The notes: a model not told the origin generated them from the sequence alone. 64,000 nucleotides of DNA from JBMONI01 sp049324575 (GCA_049324575.1 JBMONI010000009.1:77527-141526); one strand, 5' to 3'; positions 14,916 to 23,588 are shown, numbered from the stretch's first letter. Program-made: numbers and translations.

Positions 14916-16024
14916 GAACCGCCCTCCCAATAAGAGTCCTGAAATCCATGCAAATTTTCTTTTTGTGCCATCTGATAGGGATCGAGCTTCCATTCCCCAT
15001 CCACGATGAATTTATAACGAGACCCGTGCGCCGGAATCGGCACGACCTTCTGCCATAAGCAGCGCCCATCATCACGAGGCACCAACGGCTCGGGGATCCA
15101 TTGATTAAAATCCCCTGCAATCTCAACAGTCTTGGCACCCCGGGTCATCATTTGAAAAAGCACGCCGCCGACCACCTGCCGAGGCCCCAATCTCCGGCGA
15201 AGTACGCTGAGCCATCCCACCTGATCTTTGGGAAGACGGCGATCCCAATCCCGTTTGAGGAATTCGACGGCAAGAGAAAAATAGTCTTTGAACCCTTGCG
15301 ATTCCTGATCGTACTGATCGATGCTCATGCCAGCGCTCGCCGCCTCTTTGAGCGCAATCGAATGGTGGATGATCGTGGAAAAAAGACGGTCCTTAAAATG
15401 CGCCCGGACCTCTTGATAAACTTCTTCCCCAAATTTTACATTCGAATCGAAGATCGTAAGCAGCGCATGCGTTTCGATCGGACGAGAACGCTTCAGGTTG
15501 AAAAATCGCAGGGTCTCGCTCATTTTAGCAAGGCCATGAAGCGAAAAGAAAGAAGGCTCGACAGGGATAATCACTTCATCGGCCGCTTCGAGGGCATTGA
15601 GAGTCAAGACCCCGAGGTTCGGCGGACAATCGATGAGAACATAGTCGCAGGAAAAACCTGTTTGGCAAGCACTCCGCAAGAGCCGCTTCAGCCGCTTCTC
15701 CTTCCCGGGCAAATTGGCGAACTCCTCTTCCACAGCGCTTAAAATCACATAGGAGGGAAGTAAACTGAGATGCGAGGCCACTTCAACAACCACATGCGAG
15801 AATTCAGGGTTGGGTTGCTGCCGGAGGGTCAACAAATCATAAAGACTATAGGGCAGCTTCTCTGCATGGATCCCGAGTCCGCAGGTTGAATGGCCCTGGG
15901 GATCAAGATCAATAAGCAGGACCTTTTTCCCCAGCAAAGCCAAACAAGCGGATAAATGGATGCTTGTGGTCGTTTTTCCGCATCCGCCTTTCTGATTCGC
16001 TATCGCAAGCACGCGCAAAGACAC
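14912..16024 (-). CDS. ParA-family ATPase fused to a CBM48/AMPK-type glycogen-binding domain
   Basis: 370 residues. Residues 1-260 are a ParA/Soj ATPase: KGGCGKTTT is the deviant Walker A with signature lysine, VLLIDLDPQGHSTCGL the Walker A' region, and DYVLIDCPPNLG the Walker B region. Residues about 290-368 match the AMPK-type carbohydrate-binding module: VEIAGDFNQW, later GSRYKFIVDGEW followed by DP. Plain ParA proteins end near 260. No parB is adjacent, so chromosome partitioning is unlikely; the fusion suggests placing something glucan-bound, or glucan-controlled positioning. The fusion is continuous, with no frameshift. Confidence 0.9.
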   Translation of the reverse strand: MSLRVLAIANQKGGCGKTTTSIHLSACLALLGKKVLLIDLDPQGHSTCGLGIHAEKLPYSLYDLLTLRQQPNPEFSHVVVEVASHLSLLPSYVILSAVEEEFANLPGKEKRLKRLLRSACQTGFSCDYVLIDCPPNLGVLTLNALEAADEVIIPVEPSFFSLHGLAKMSETLRFFNLKRSRPIETHALLTIFDSNVKFGEEVYQEVRAHFKDRLFSTIIHHSIALKEAASAGMSIDQYDQESQGFKDYFSLAVEFLKRDWDRRLPKDQVGWLSVLRRRLGPRQVVGGVLFQMMTRGAKTVEIAGDFNQWIPEPLVPRDDGRCLWQKVVPIPAHGSRYKFIVDGEWKLDPYQMAQKENLHGFQDSYWEGGS

Positions 16025-16090
16025 ACCTCCGGAGCAAAAGAGACTCTTTACGTTATCGGCTTTAACGAAGGAAAGCTTGACGGGACCGGC

Positions 16091-16645
16091 TTAGGAAGAG
16101 GGCGATGAGGCCTTTACTGTTGTTTCAGGCCCAACGGCCGATGGCGATAAAGCTGGGCTCCCTACGGGCGATTTTTGAAGCCTTTTTTCTTCGAGATAAT
16201 GCAAGACATCATAAAAGAAATCTCGTTCAACTTGATAGTCCATGAGATCAGGTTTAAGCCTCTTCCAGCCTGTATAATTAGCATCCAGGGTCTTCTGCTG
16301 AAAACGTCCTCGAATTGTTATCTTGACATTATTGATGACCGATTTTTCCAAATGGACCTTTAATTTAGTCCTCCTTAAAAAAGTTTCTTTAAGCTTCATG
16401 GAGCTCATTTTCTTGAACGGCAAAAGGCTATGATCCCTCTGAATGTGGTCGACATGCCATCGGGTCTCAAGATCTTTTTTAGAATCATCCCGTTTATCAA
16501 TCCCATATTTCTCGGCCACCTGGATAACGGCTTGCCAAAGTTCTTCCATATCAATCGAAACCTCATGAACAGCCGCTTGGGCAGACGGAATAACTCCCAA
16601 GACCAGGATCCACCATAGGCCGGCTACCCCTCCCCATTTTTTCAT
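16091..16645 (-). CDS. Exported hypothetical protein
   Basis: 184 residues with a typical signal peptide (KKW, hydrophobic GGVAGLWWILVLGVIP, cleavage near SAQA-A). The mature part (VSIDMEELWQAVIQVAEKYGID, then DLETRWHVDHIQRD) is not recognised; it resembles small envelope proteins with an alternating alpha/beta pattern, and the C terminus is Ser/Pro-rich. The ATG at 16645 has GGAG 11 bases upstream; a GTG at 16657 in frame overlaps the upstream stop. It follows the CNNM-type genes within a few bases and is likely co-transcribed with them. Confidence 0.6.
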   Translation of the reverse strand: MKKWGGVAGLWWILVLGVIPSAQAAVHEVSIDMEELWQAVIQVAEKYGIDKRDDSKKDLETRWHVDHIQRDHSLLPFKKMSSMKLKETFLRRTKLKVHLEKSVINNVKITIRGRFQQKTLDANYTGWKRLKPDLMDYQVERDFFYDVLHYLEEKRLQKSPVGSPALSPSAVGPETTVKASSPSS

Positions 16646-16649
16646 GATC

Positions 16650-17606
16650 TCAGACACTCCTTTCCACGGCTAAAAGCTTTTCAATAAAAACCACACCCGC
16701 AACCTCTCCCCGCTCATCGGTAACGACCGCACTCGACTGTCGTTTCTGCTGCAAAGTAAGGAACGCCATTTCGATCGAAGTCCCCTTCGGAAGAAAGACG
16801 GGGGCGCGCAAATATTTTTTCAAGGGTTGGCTCTCCTCGCTTTCGAAAAGGAGGTCAAAAACATTGACGATCCCGACCGTAATCGAGGGAATCTCTTCAT
16901 AAACAATGAACATGCGCGTATGGGTCTTCCGGGCGATCTCTTTAACCTCCCGGATCGTTCCCTGGATACTGATCTTCGCGACCTCTTCAAACGGTATCAT
17001 GACTTGCTCAACACAGATCCGTTCGAAATCGAGGATCATATCGATCAGCTGTTTTTCATGCCGTTCAAGTATGCCGGTCTTCGCACTTTCGTCAAGAAGC
17101 GACCGCAGCTCTTGTTCAGAAACGAAAATACTTTTTGACTTTTGCGAGCGCAGCCAGGGGATCCCTAGCGTAATAAGTCCCAAAGAAAAACGGACTGGCC
17201 AATGCAGGATCCGGGTAACGAATTGCAATAACCATGCGGTCTTAAGCAAGAACTCCTGATGATAGACGCGTCCGAGGTCTTTAGGAATGAGTTCGCAGAA
17301 TAGGATCAGGAACGGTGCGAGGACGATCGTAACCCGCATTTCGCTTTCCCATCCGAAATAGATTTTGAACCAATAGGTCAGGATAGCAGCCGCCCCTGTA
17401 TTGACGATATTGTTCCCGATCAAAAGCGCCGAAAGAAGCTTCTGAGAATCCGCCTTCATCGCTAAAAGCTTCTCGGCAGCGCGGTTACCCTGATCAGCGA
17501 GCCCTCGCAAATACACCTCGGACGTCGAAATGAAAGCCATTTCGATCCCCGAGAAAAAGGCAGAAAAGATCAAGCAGAGGATGAATAAAATATCGAGTCC
17601 CATCAT
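16650..17606 (-). CDS. CNNM/CorC-type membrane protein, short form
   Basis: 318 residues. Residues 1-150 form a DUF21/CNNM transmembrane domain (FSAFFSGIEMAFIS near 15, LLIGNNIVNTGAAA near 60, CELIPKDLGR near 105), then a CBS pair (ICVEQVMIPFEEV to VVTDERGEVAGVVFIEKLL). The C-terminal CorC/HlyC domain of the next paralogue is missing. Such proteins are linked to magnesium and divalent cation export. It overlaps the longer paralogue by 4 bp; tandem pairs of this kind probably act together, possibly as a heterodimer. Confidence 0.88.
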   Translation of the reverse strand: MMGLDILFILCLIFSAFFSGIEMAFISTSEVYLRGLADQGNRAAEKLLAMKADSQKLLSALLIGNNIVNTGAAAILTYWFKIYFGWESEMRVTIVLAPFLILFCELIPKDLGRVYHQEFLLKTAWLLQFVTRILHWPVRFSLGLITLGIPWLRSQKSKSIFVSEQELRSLLDESAKTGILERHEKQLIDMILDFERICVEQVMIPFEEVAKISIQGTIREVKEIARKTHTRMFIVYEEIPSITVGIVNVFDLLFESEESQPLKKYLRAPVFLPKGTSIEMAFLTLQQKRQSSAVVTDERGEVAGVVFIEKLLAVERSV

Positions 17607-18844
17607 TTTCTCAACCGAACCGAAACGAGACGAATCCGACGTTTTCGCAGCACATCAAGAATATGGATCTCGCATTCTTCCTCCTGGATCACCGCTCCCT
17701 TCTCCGGAACCCTCCCCAATTTCTCCAGAATAAAACCAGCCAATGAGCTGACTTCCGGCGCATTCAAGCGGGTTGAAAAATACTCATTGAACGCCGCTAG
17801 CGGAATCTTCGCTTCAACCAGGTATTCATCATGCCCGCATGCCCGGATGGGATTCTCGATCTGAGCATATTCGTCATAATACTCACCGAAGATCTCTTCG
17901 AGGATATCCTCCATGGTCACGATCCCTGCGGTCCCTCCGTATTCATCGACGCAAACCGCAAAAGACTCATTCTTCTTCTTGAACTCCGCCAGAAGTTCCG
18001 AGATCCGTTTTGTTTCGGGCACAAACAACGGTTCTCGCATCAGATGGTCCAGGCCAAGATCCGGATGCAGGAGATATTCCTGCGCAAGGACGATCCCCAG
18101 AAGATTATCGACGGTCTTTTCATAGACCGGGAAGTGGGTATGATGCCGCTGATGAATAATCCGGATATGCTCCTGCTGAGAGTCCCCGGCATCGAGCGCT
18201 TTCATATCAACGCGCGGAGTCATAATCGCTTTGACAGGCCTTTCACCGAGCTCAAATAGTTTTTGGATCATATAGCGTTCTTGGCGATCGAGAATCCCGT
18301 GCTCCTCGCTGATGCGCACGATTGTTTTTAATTCTTTTTCCGACAATTCTTCCGTTTGCTCCCGCCTTGCTTTCGGCACGAGAAGCAAAAGAATCCTCTC
18401 TTCGATCCAGCGGGTCGATTCCCGAAGCGGAAGGATCAAGATCGAAAATATTTTGAGAGGGAAAGCGGTCCATTGCGCAAGCCCTGTATTGAGCTGGACC
18501 GCAAGAACTTTGGGAAGGATCTCGCCAAAAACAATCAGGAAGACCGCATATAAAAAAAACACTGCAGAGGCCGCAAGAGGATCCGCCAATTCGATCGCCA
18601 GCAGGGTCACAATCGCGGCAGAAAAAATATGCGCCATCATATTACCGATCAGGATGCTGATCAGTGTCCTCTTAGCCTGCGTTAGAAGCATTTGGATCCA
18701 AACCCAGCGATGTGGATTTTTTTCCGAAAGCCGCTGTTGCTCGATCCGGGAGAGTGAAAAGATCGATGTTTCGGATGCCGCAAAAAAAGCCGCCAAAAGA
18801 ACTAAAAACAAAATCAGCAGAATATCCACCGAGATCCCCATCAC
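17603..18844 (-). CDS. CNNM/CorC-type membrane protein, full length
   Basis: 413 residues with all three family domains: DUF21/CNNM transmembrane part (AAFFAASETSIFSLSR; LIGNMMAHIFSAA; VFGEILPKVLA), a CBS pair (PVKAIMTPRVDMKALD to VDEYGGTAGIVTMEDILEEI) and a CorC_HlyC domain to the C terminus. The EYGGTAG and EDILEEIFGE blocks are the most conserved part of the family. Annotated homologues are called hemolysins, but a role in magnesium/cobalt homeostasis is better supported. It overlaps nadD and the short paralogue by 4 bp each. Confidence 0.92.
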   Translation of the reverse strand: MMGISVDILLILFLVLLAAFFAASETSIFSLSRIEQQRLSEKNPHRWVWIQMLLTQAKRTLISILIGNMMAHIFSAAIVTLLAIELADPLAASAVFFLYAVFLIVFGEILPKVLAVQLNTGLAQWTAFPLKIFSILILPLRESTRWIEERILLLLVPKARREQTEELSEKELKTIVRISEEHGILDRQERYMIQKLFELGERPVKAIMTPRVDMKALDAGDSQQEHIRIIHQRHHTHFPVYEKTVDNLLGIVLAQEYLLHPDLGLDHLMREPLFVPETKRISELLAEFKKKNESFAVCVDEYGGTAGIVTMEDILEEIFGEYYDEYAQIENPIRACGHDEYLVEAKIPLAAFNEYFSTRLNAPEVSSLAGFILEKLGRVPEKGAVIQEEECEIHILDVLRKRRIRLVSVRLRK

Positions 18845-19422
18845 CGCTTCTCCGCATAGAGGCCATGGCGACGGATGAAATCAAGAACATGGTCCGGCAG
18901 CATCCCTTCCACCGATTGACCCGCTTTCAATTTTCCCCGAATCGCGGAAGAAGCGTAGGGACACAGAGGACTCCCGATCCAGGACATCCCTTCTTCCGAA
19001 GGACGAGAGGCCGTCACAGGAAATCGAGGAGCGACCAAAAGATGCGCAAGCCGCTTGATCTCATCCGGCTCCCGCCAACCGGAAAGATTCCGATAACTGT
19101 CTTCCCCCATGATCAAAAAAAGGGATTGCCCCGGATAGTTCTTCTTAAAATACCGAAGTGTTTCCACCGTATAGGAACGGCCCCGCCGGTCGATCTCGAT
19201 CCGGGACATTTCAAATCCCGGTTTCCCGCGGATGGCTTCCTCCACCATGGCGTAACGCATATCAGGAAGCGTAATTTTTGAATCTTCGTTCTTATGAGGA
19301 GACAGAAAGGCGGGAACAAAAATAACTTTTTCCAGATGAAATTGAGTTTTAGCTTTTTCGGCCAGCGCAAGATGGCCCGTATGGACCGGATCAAAAGTCC
19401 CTCCGAAGATCCCGAGTCCCAT
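18841..19422 (-). CDS. nadD: Nicotinate-nucleotide adenylyltransferase
   Basis: 193 residues. It transfers AMP from ATP to nicotinate mononucleotide in NAD synthesis. GIFGGTFDPVHTGHLALAE at the N terminus holds the nucleotidyl-transferase HxGH motif; MGEDSYRNLSGW is the NaMN-recognition region, and YASSAIRGKLKAG replaces the usual ISST-x-IR motif. I prefer the ATG at 19422, which is the usual distance from GGTFDP; a GTG at 19440 overlaps the proA stop in GTGA form and is an alternative. The rsfS gene that often follows nadD is absent here. Confidence 0.92.
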   Translation of the reverse strand: MGLGIFGGTFDPVHTGHLALAEKAKTQFHLEKVIFVPAFLSPHKNEDSKITLPDMRYAMVEEAIRGKPGFEMSRIEIDRRGRSYTVETLRYFKKNYPGQSLFLIMGEDSYRNLSGWREPDEIKRLAHLLVAPRFPVTASRPSEEGMSWIGSPLCPYASSAIRGKLKAGQSVEGMLPDHVLDFIRRHGLYAEKR

Positions 19423-19436
19423 AGCAGATTCAACCT

Positions 19437-20699
19437 TCACAAACGGACATGACCGTTCCCGCGAACCAGATATTTATAGGTCATCAGACCTTCCAGTCCC
19501 ATCGGGCCACGCGCATGGATCTTGTCGGTCGAAATCCCGATCTCCGCGCCAAATCCGTACTCGAAGCCATCGGAAAAACGGGTCGAGGCATTCACCATCA
19601 CCGAGGAAGAATCCACTTCCTTCAAAAAAAGATCCGCTGCCTTCTTATCTTCGGTCACGATTGCATCGGTATGGGCCGACCCATAGCGGTTGATGTGCCG
19701 GATCGCCTCACCGAGATTCCGGACCACTTTGACCGCTAAGATCCGGTCAAGGAACTCATGGCCATAATCCGAAGGCTGGGCAAGCTTCGCGAATGGAAGC
19801 TCCCGAGCCGCCCGGCGGTCCGCCCGAATCTCGCATCCCCCCTGTCGCAAATGTCTACCCAGGACCGGAAGCACCGTGTGTGCGATGGCGGCATGGACCA
19901 AAAGCGTTTCCATCGCATTGCAGACGCCGGGCCGTTGCATCTTCGCGTTATAGGCAATTGCAAGCGCTTTCCGAATATCGGCCTTCCGGTCAAGGTACAC
20001 ATGGCAAACGCCCTGGTAGTGTTTGATCACCGGAATCTTAGAGCTGTCAACGACCTTTCGGATCAATGCCTTGCCCCCCCGAGGGATCACAAGATGGATC
20101 AGGTCTTCTTGTTCTAGAAGGAATTCAACCGCGGCATGGCCTTTGGTATCGATAAAACAGACCGCCGCTTCCGGAAGTCCATTTTTACGCAAAGCTTCCT
20201 TAAAAATCCGAACCAAGACTTGATTCGTGTAAAAAGCTTCCCGCCCGCCCCGCAAAATAACACAATTCCCGCTTTTAAGACAAAGGGCGCCACATTCGAC
20301 TGTCACATTGGGCCGGGCTTCATAGATGATCAGAATAACTCCGATCGGAACCGAGATTTTCTGGATCCGAAGTCCATTCGGCCGCTTCCAATCCGCGAGA
20401 ATCTTGCCCGATGGATCCTTCAGTCGCGCCACAGCCAGAACCCCCCGGCTCATCGATGCGATCCTGGAGGCATCAAGGGTCAGACGATCGAGCATAGCGC
20501 TATTCAGTCCCGCGCGCCGCGCAAGGACAAGATCTTTACGGTTCGCAGCCAAGATGCGGCCTGATGACTTTCGCAAAGCGGCAGCGATCGCTCGCAGAAG
20601 TTTTTCTTTGCGCCCCGGCGCCAAGGAAAGGAAAACCCCTGTGGCTTTTTTAGCTTCGCCTAATTTTTTTATGATCTTTTTTTCCCAAACAGATCCCAT
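19437..20699 (-). CDS. proA: Gamma-glutamyl phosphate reductase
   Basis: 420 residues, aldehyde-dehydrogenase fold. It reduces gamma-glutamyl phosphate to glutamate semialdehyde with NADPH, the second step of proline synthesis. Landmarks: IIYEARPNVTVECGALCLKSG near 130, the catalytic cysteine in MQRPGVCNAMET near 257, and HARGPMGLEGLMTYKY at the C terminus. The ATG at 20699 has GGAGG 7 bases upstream and is preferred to the ATG at 20705, which lies against the ribosome site. It follows proB by 19 bp, so the first two proline enzymes are co-expressed. Confidence 0.96.
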   Translation of the reverse strand: MGSVWEKKIIKKLGEAKKATGVFLSLAPGRKEKLLRAIAAALRKSSGRILAANRKDLVLARRAGLNSAMLDRLTLDASRIASMSRGVLAVARLKDPSGKILADWKRPNGLRIQKISVPIGVILIIYEARPNVTVECGALCLKSGNCVILRGGREAFYTNQVLVRIFKEALRKNGLPEAAVCFIDTKGHAAVEFLLEQEDLIHLVIPRGGKALIRKVVDSSKIPVIKHYQGVCHVYLDRKADIRKALAIAYNAKMQRPGVCNAMETLLVHAAIAHTVLPVLGRHLRQGGCEIRADRRAARELPFAKLAQPSDYGHEFLDRILAVKVVRNLGEAIRHINRYGSAHTDAIVTEDKKAADLFLKEVDSSSVMVNASTRFSDGFEYGFGAEIGISTDKIHARGPMGLEGLMTYKYLVRGNGHVRL

Positions 20700-20718
20700 C
20701 ACCATTCCTCCGCCCCGC

Positions 20719-21825
20719 TTACCAAATGATTAGATTGTCACGCAGGATGACTTCGCCGGAAAAGGCCGACCCGAGAATCTCTTTCGCTTCTGCCAATTTC
20801 TTCCCGAGGACCCGGCCGAGGTCCCCGGCATCGTAGCGCACGACTCCCCGCCCCACCGCTTGCCCTTCTTGGGTTTCGATCAAAACGACATCCTTTCTTC
20901 TGAAATTCCCTCGCATCCCCGTCACTCCGCCCATCAAAAGGCTTTTATCGCCTTTGCCGACCGCCACCGCGGCCCCTTCATCGATGACCAAGACCCCTTT
21001 CTGCTTCGCGGAAAATGCAATCCAATTCTTCTTCGCGCTGTATTGTTTCCCTCCGGGAAGGAAATAAGTGCCGACATCTTCGTTCCTAAGGGCCCGGCTA
21101 AGGACTTGCTCTTCCCCGCCATTCACAAGCAAAAGCGGGATCCCTAGCCGCATCGCGACCCTCGCGGCTTCGAGTTTGGCACGCATGCCCCCCACCGTTT
21201 TTTCACCGGCTTTGCCACGAAGGTGTTTCACCAGATCACGATCGATCTCGAGTTCAGAGCCTACACGACGTACCCGGGTACCATCGGTCAGAAAAAAACC
21301 ATCGACATCGGAAAGAATGATCAGGAGATCCGCCTGGACAAGATGGGCAACATGTACGGAAAGGATATCGTTATCACCGAAAGCGATCTCTTCGGTCGAT
21401 ACCGTATCATTCTCATTGACGATTGGCAGGGCACCTAATCGCAGAAGTTCCGAAAAAGTCTGCCGGGCTTTCAAAAAACGGTCCCGCTGCTCCAAACCAT
21501 CACGGGTCAGGAGTACTTGGGCCGTCGGGATGCCCTTTTTGAAAAAGAATTTTTCATACGCGTGGATCAGCTTTCCCTGTCCGATTGCCGCACAGGCCTG
21601 AAGCAAAGCCATCTCCCGAGGCCTCTTTTTCAGCCCCAGCACATCCATGCCGCACCCAATAGCCCCGGAACTGACCAAGGTCACCTGTTTCCCCATAGCG
21701 AACAATCCAGCCACTTGCTCTCCAAGACCGTTCAGTCGGGCTTCGCTGAAGTGGCCGTGCGTGGAAGTCAGGATACTGGTTCCAGCTTTTACGACCACTT
21801 TTTTGCATGTCTCGAAATGCCGCAT
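20719..21825 (-). CDS. proB: Glutamate 5-kinase
   Basis: 368 residues. It phosphorylates glutamate to gamma-glutamyl phosphate. The amino-acid-kinase domain occupies about 1-255 (VVVKAGTSILT, VTLVSSGAIGCG, ALPIVNENDTVSTEEIAFGDND, AGEKTVGGMRAKLEAA) and a PUA domain about 280-360 (VLVIDEGAAVAV, RKDVVLIETQEGQAVGRGVVRY). Both domains match the full E. coli architecture. It starts 3 bp after the obg stop, so it is in the rplU-rpmA-obg-proBA operon. Confidence 0.96.
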   Translation of the reverse strand: MRHFETCKKVVVKAGTSILTSTHGHFSEARLNGLGEQVAGLFAMGKQVTLVSSGAIGCGMDVLGLKKRPREMALLQACAAIGQGKLIHAYEKFFFKKGIPTAQVLLTRDGLEQRDRFLKARQTFSELLRLGALPIVNENDTVSTEEIAFGDNDILSVHVAHLVQADLLIILSDVDGFFLTDGTRVRRVGSELEIDRDLVKHLRGKAGEKTVGGMRAKLEAARVAMRLGIPLLLVNGGEEQVLSRALRNEDVGTYFLPGGKQYSAKKNWIAFSAKQKGVLVIDEGAAVAVGKGDKSLLMGGVTGMRGNFRRKDVVLIETQEGQAVGRGVVRYDAGDLGRVLGKKLAEAKEILGSAFSGEVILRDNLIIW

Positions 21826-21828
21826 AGA

Positions 21829-22785
21829 TCAAGGCTCCATGAATTGCCGAAAATACTCTTTGAGCGCTTCGACCCCTTCTCCCGTCACCGATGAGACAAG
21901 AAAAATCGGGCCTTCTTCTGCAAGCTTCTGTTTGTAAAAACTCGACTTCTGGTTCTCAAGGTCCATTTTCGTCACCACGATGGCAAAGGGCTTTTTCGCA
22001 TAGTCCTCATTATACAAAACTAATTCGCTCTTGATAATTTTTAAAGCATCGTAGATCGATTCCGAAAACTCGGAGATCGGATCGACCACATAGAGAAGGC
22101 ATTTCGCGAATTCCAGATGTTTCAAAAAATCATTCCCGCACCCTCGTCCTTCATGCGAAGCCCGGTAAAGCGAAGGAAAATCACATAACTTGATCTGCTC
22201 ATATTCTGAAAGGAAGCAGACTCCGAATTCCGGCTCTTTGGTCGTGAACGGATAACTCTCAGTCTTGACATGGGCCCGCGTCAGATGGTTCAGCAAGCTG
22301 GACTTCCCCGAATTCGGCAACCCGATCATCGCAATGTCATAGTGCATGCGGACCGACACTTCCAGGTCCATTTCCTCCCCTTTTCCACCCAGGGTCGCCT
22401 TCTTGCCTCCGAAATTACCGGACCCACCCCGTCCCCCCTCAACCACAACCACTTCGTCGCCAATTTCCATCATGCTCCGCACCACCAACTTCCGCCGATG
22501 ATCCGTCAAAGTCGTCCCCGCCGGCACTTCAATGACAAGATCCTCGGCATTCCGGCCCCGTTTACGGTTGCTCCCCCCATGTCCTCCCGAAGAAGCAATC
22601 CAATGGCCGGTCTGCTTTAGATGGGAAAGAGGAGGCGCCGCTTTGACTGCGCGAAAGATTACACGCCCTCCATCACCGCCGTCCCCGCCGTTGGGGACGA
22701 CCTTTTTATCGTTCCGGTGGTAATAGCTTTCACAACCATTGCCTCCGTTACCTGCTTGAACCACGATGTGTACGTTGTCGATCAT
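21829..22785 (-). CDS. obgE: Obg-family GTPase with altered G3 motif
   Basis: 318 residues. The Obg fold (about 1-155) is present with its glycine-rich blocks (NGGDGGDGGRVIF, SGGHGGSNRKRGRNAED, GGRGGSGN), followed by the G domain (GLPNSGKSSLLNHLTRA = G1, SYPFTTKEPEFG = G2/switch I, VVTKMD = G4). The G3 motif, DxPG in Obg proteins, reads DFPSL here: the invariant glycine is a serine. There is no OCT domain. Obg assists 50S assembly and stress control; with this G3 change, GTP hydrolysis may be altered. A terminator-like hairpin ends right at the start codon and no ribosome site is visible. Confidence 0.85.
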   Translation of the reverse strand: MIDNVHIVVQAGNGGNGCESYYHRNDKKVVPNGGDGGDGGRVIFRAVKAAPPLSHLKQTGHWIASSGGHGGSNRKRGRNAEDLVIEVPAGTTLTDHRRKLVVRSMMEIGDEVVVVEGGRGGSGNFGGKKATLGGKGEEMDLEVSVRMHYDIAMIGLPNSGKSSLLNHLTRAHVKTESYPFTTKEPEFGVCFLSEYEQIKLCDFPSLYRASHEGRGCGNDFLKHLEFAKCLLYVVDPISEFSESIYDALKIIKSELVLYNEDYAKKPFAIVVTKMDLENQKSSFYKQKLAEEGPIFLVSSVTGEGVEALKEYFRQFMEP

Positions 22786-22824
22786 AAAAATAAAAAAGGA
22801 CTAAAGATCGTTTCTTTAGTCCTT
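22786..22824 (-). terminator. Intrinsic terminator or attenuator between rpmA and obgE
   Basis: On the minus strand AAGGACTAAAGA and TCTTTAGTCCTT form a perfect 12-bp stem with a 5-base loop, followed by a T-rich tail (TTTTTTATTTTT when stem-end bases are included) that runs directly into the obgE ATG at 22785. It would terminate or attenuate ribosomal-protein transcription before obgE. Confidence 0.8.
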
Positions 22825-22919
22825 GAAACCCGCTCTTGATTGTTATGAAATTGTTTCACGCGCTGCGTGTCAGATAAAAAAATCGGTCCTTTGTCATGCC
22901 GCAGAACGGGCTACTACCG

Positions 22920-23168
22920 TTACTGGTTTTTCGGAATGATATTCACGACCCGATTGGCGCGAAATTCTACAATCCCGTCCTTTTCGGCAAAAAGGGTAAA
23001 GTCATTCCCCCTGCCCACAAAGGTCCCTGCCCGAAAACGCGAACCCCGTTGGCGAACGATGATGCTTCCGGCGGTCACAAATTGTCCGCCAAACGCTTTA
23101 ACACCAAGCCGCTGGGCGTTGGAATCACGTCCGTTCGTTGTGCTGCCCTGACTTTTTGTATGTGCCAT
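22920..23168 (-). CDS. rpmA: 50S ribosomal protein L27
   Basis: 82 residues matching L27 throughout: MAHTKSQGSTTNGRDSNAQRLGVKAFGGQ, then AGSIIVRQRGSRFRAGTFVGRG, and FRANRVVNI near the end. The N-terminal tail reaches the peptidyl-transferase centre. Position 5 is S instead of the more usual G/K-rich pattern (KGxGSSRNGRDS), and TTNGRDS replaces SRNGRDS. It follows rplU by 23 bp, the usual order. Confidence 0.96.
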   Translation of the reverse strand: MAHTKSQGSTTNGRDSNAQRLGVKAFGGQFVTAGSIIVRQRGSRFRAGTFVGRGNDFTLFAEKDGIVEFRANRVVNIIPKNQ

Positions 23169-23191
23169 CTCAAAACTCCCTTGCGCTTGAA

Positions 23192-23512
23192 TTAAACCGT
23201 AATTTCTTTAACCCGGACCCGGAAATAATCCTGGCGGTGCCCGCGAACTCGACGCGAAGCCTTGCGGCGACGATATTTGAGCGTCATGACCTTCGGTCCC
23301 CTGACTTCTCCTAAAAGGTCGCAAAGGACTTTGGCACCCGCAAGGTAAGGGGTCCCGATCTTAATATTTTCCCCCTTGCGGGCTAGAAGAACTTTATCAA
23401 GAATGATCTCCGAGGAATTCTCTTTGATCTCTTGCCGCTCGATTTCAAATGTCATGCCGGATTCGACCCAATACTGTTTCGCACCGGTCTCTAAAATCGC
23501 ATAATCTTTCAT
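23192..23512 (-). CDS. rplU: 50S ribosomal protein L21
   Basis: 106 residues starting MKDYAILETGAKQYWVESG, with the family motif KVMTLKYRRRKASRRVRGHRQ towards the C terminus (YKRRK-x3-R-x-GHRQ type). The ATG at 23512 has AAGGAG 9 bases upstream; the frame remains open to 23533 but the added residues contain the ribosome site. A strong sigma-70-like promoter lies at 23545-23573, making rplU the first gene of the rplU-rpmA-(obgE-proB-proA-nadD) transcript. Confidence 0.95.
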   Translation of the reverse strand: MKDYAILETGAKQYWVESGMTFEIERQEIKENSSEIILDKVLLARKGENIKIGTPYLAGAKVLCDLLGEVRGPKVMTLKYRRRKASRRVRGHRQDYFRVRVKEITV

Positions 23513-23544
23513 GAAGACAAGCTCCTTTGGCAAATAGGCGTGAT

Positions 23545-23573
23545 ATCTTATGGAAATCAGCTGGGAGTGTCAA
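23545..23573 (-). promoter_or_regulatory. Sigma-70 promoter of the rplU operon
   Basis: TTGACA (23568-23573, perfect), 17-bp spacer, TAAGAT (23545-23550) on the minus strand. The predicted start is about 25 bp upstream of the rplU ATG, leaving a short leader with no room for a ribosomal-protein binding structure. Confidence 0.75.
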
Positions 23574-23588
23574 ATCTTTTTATGGGAT

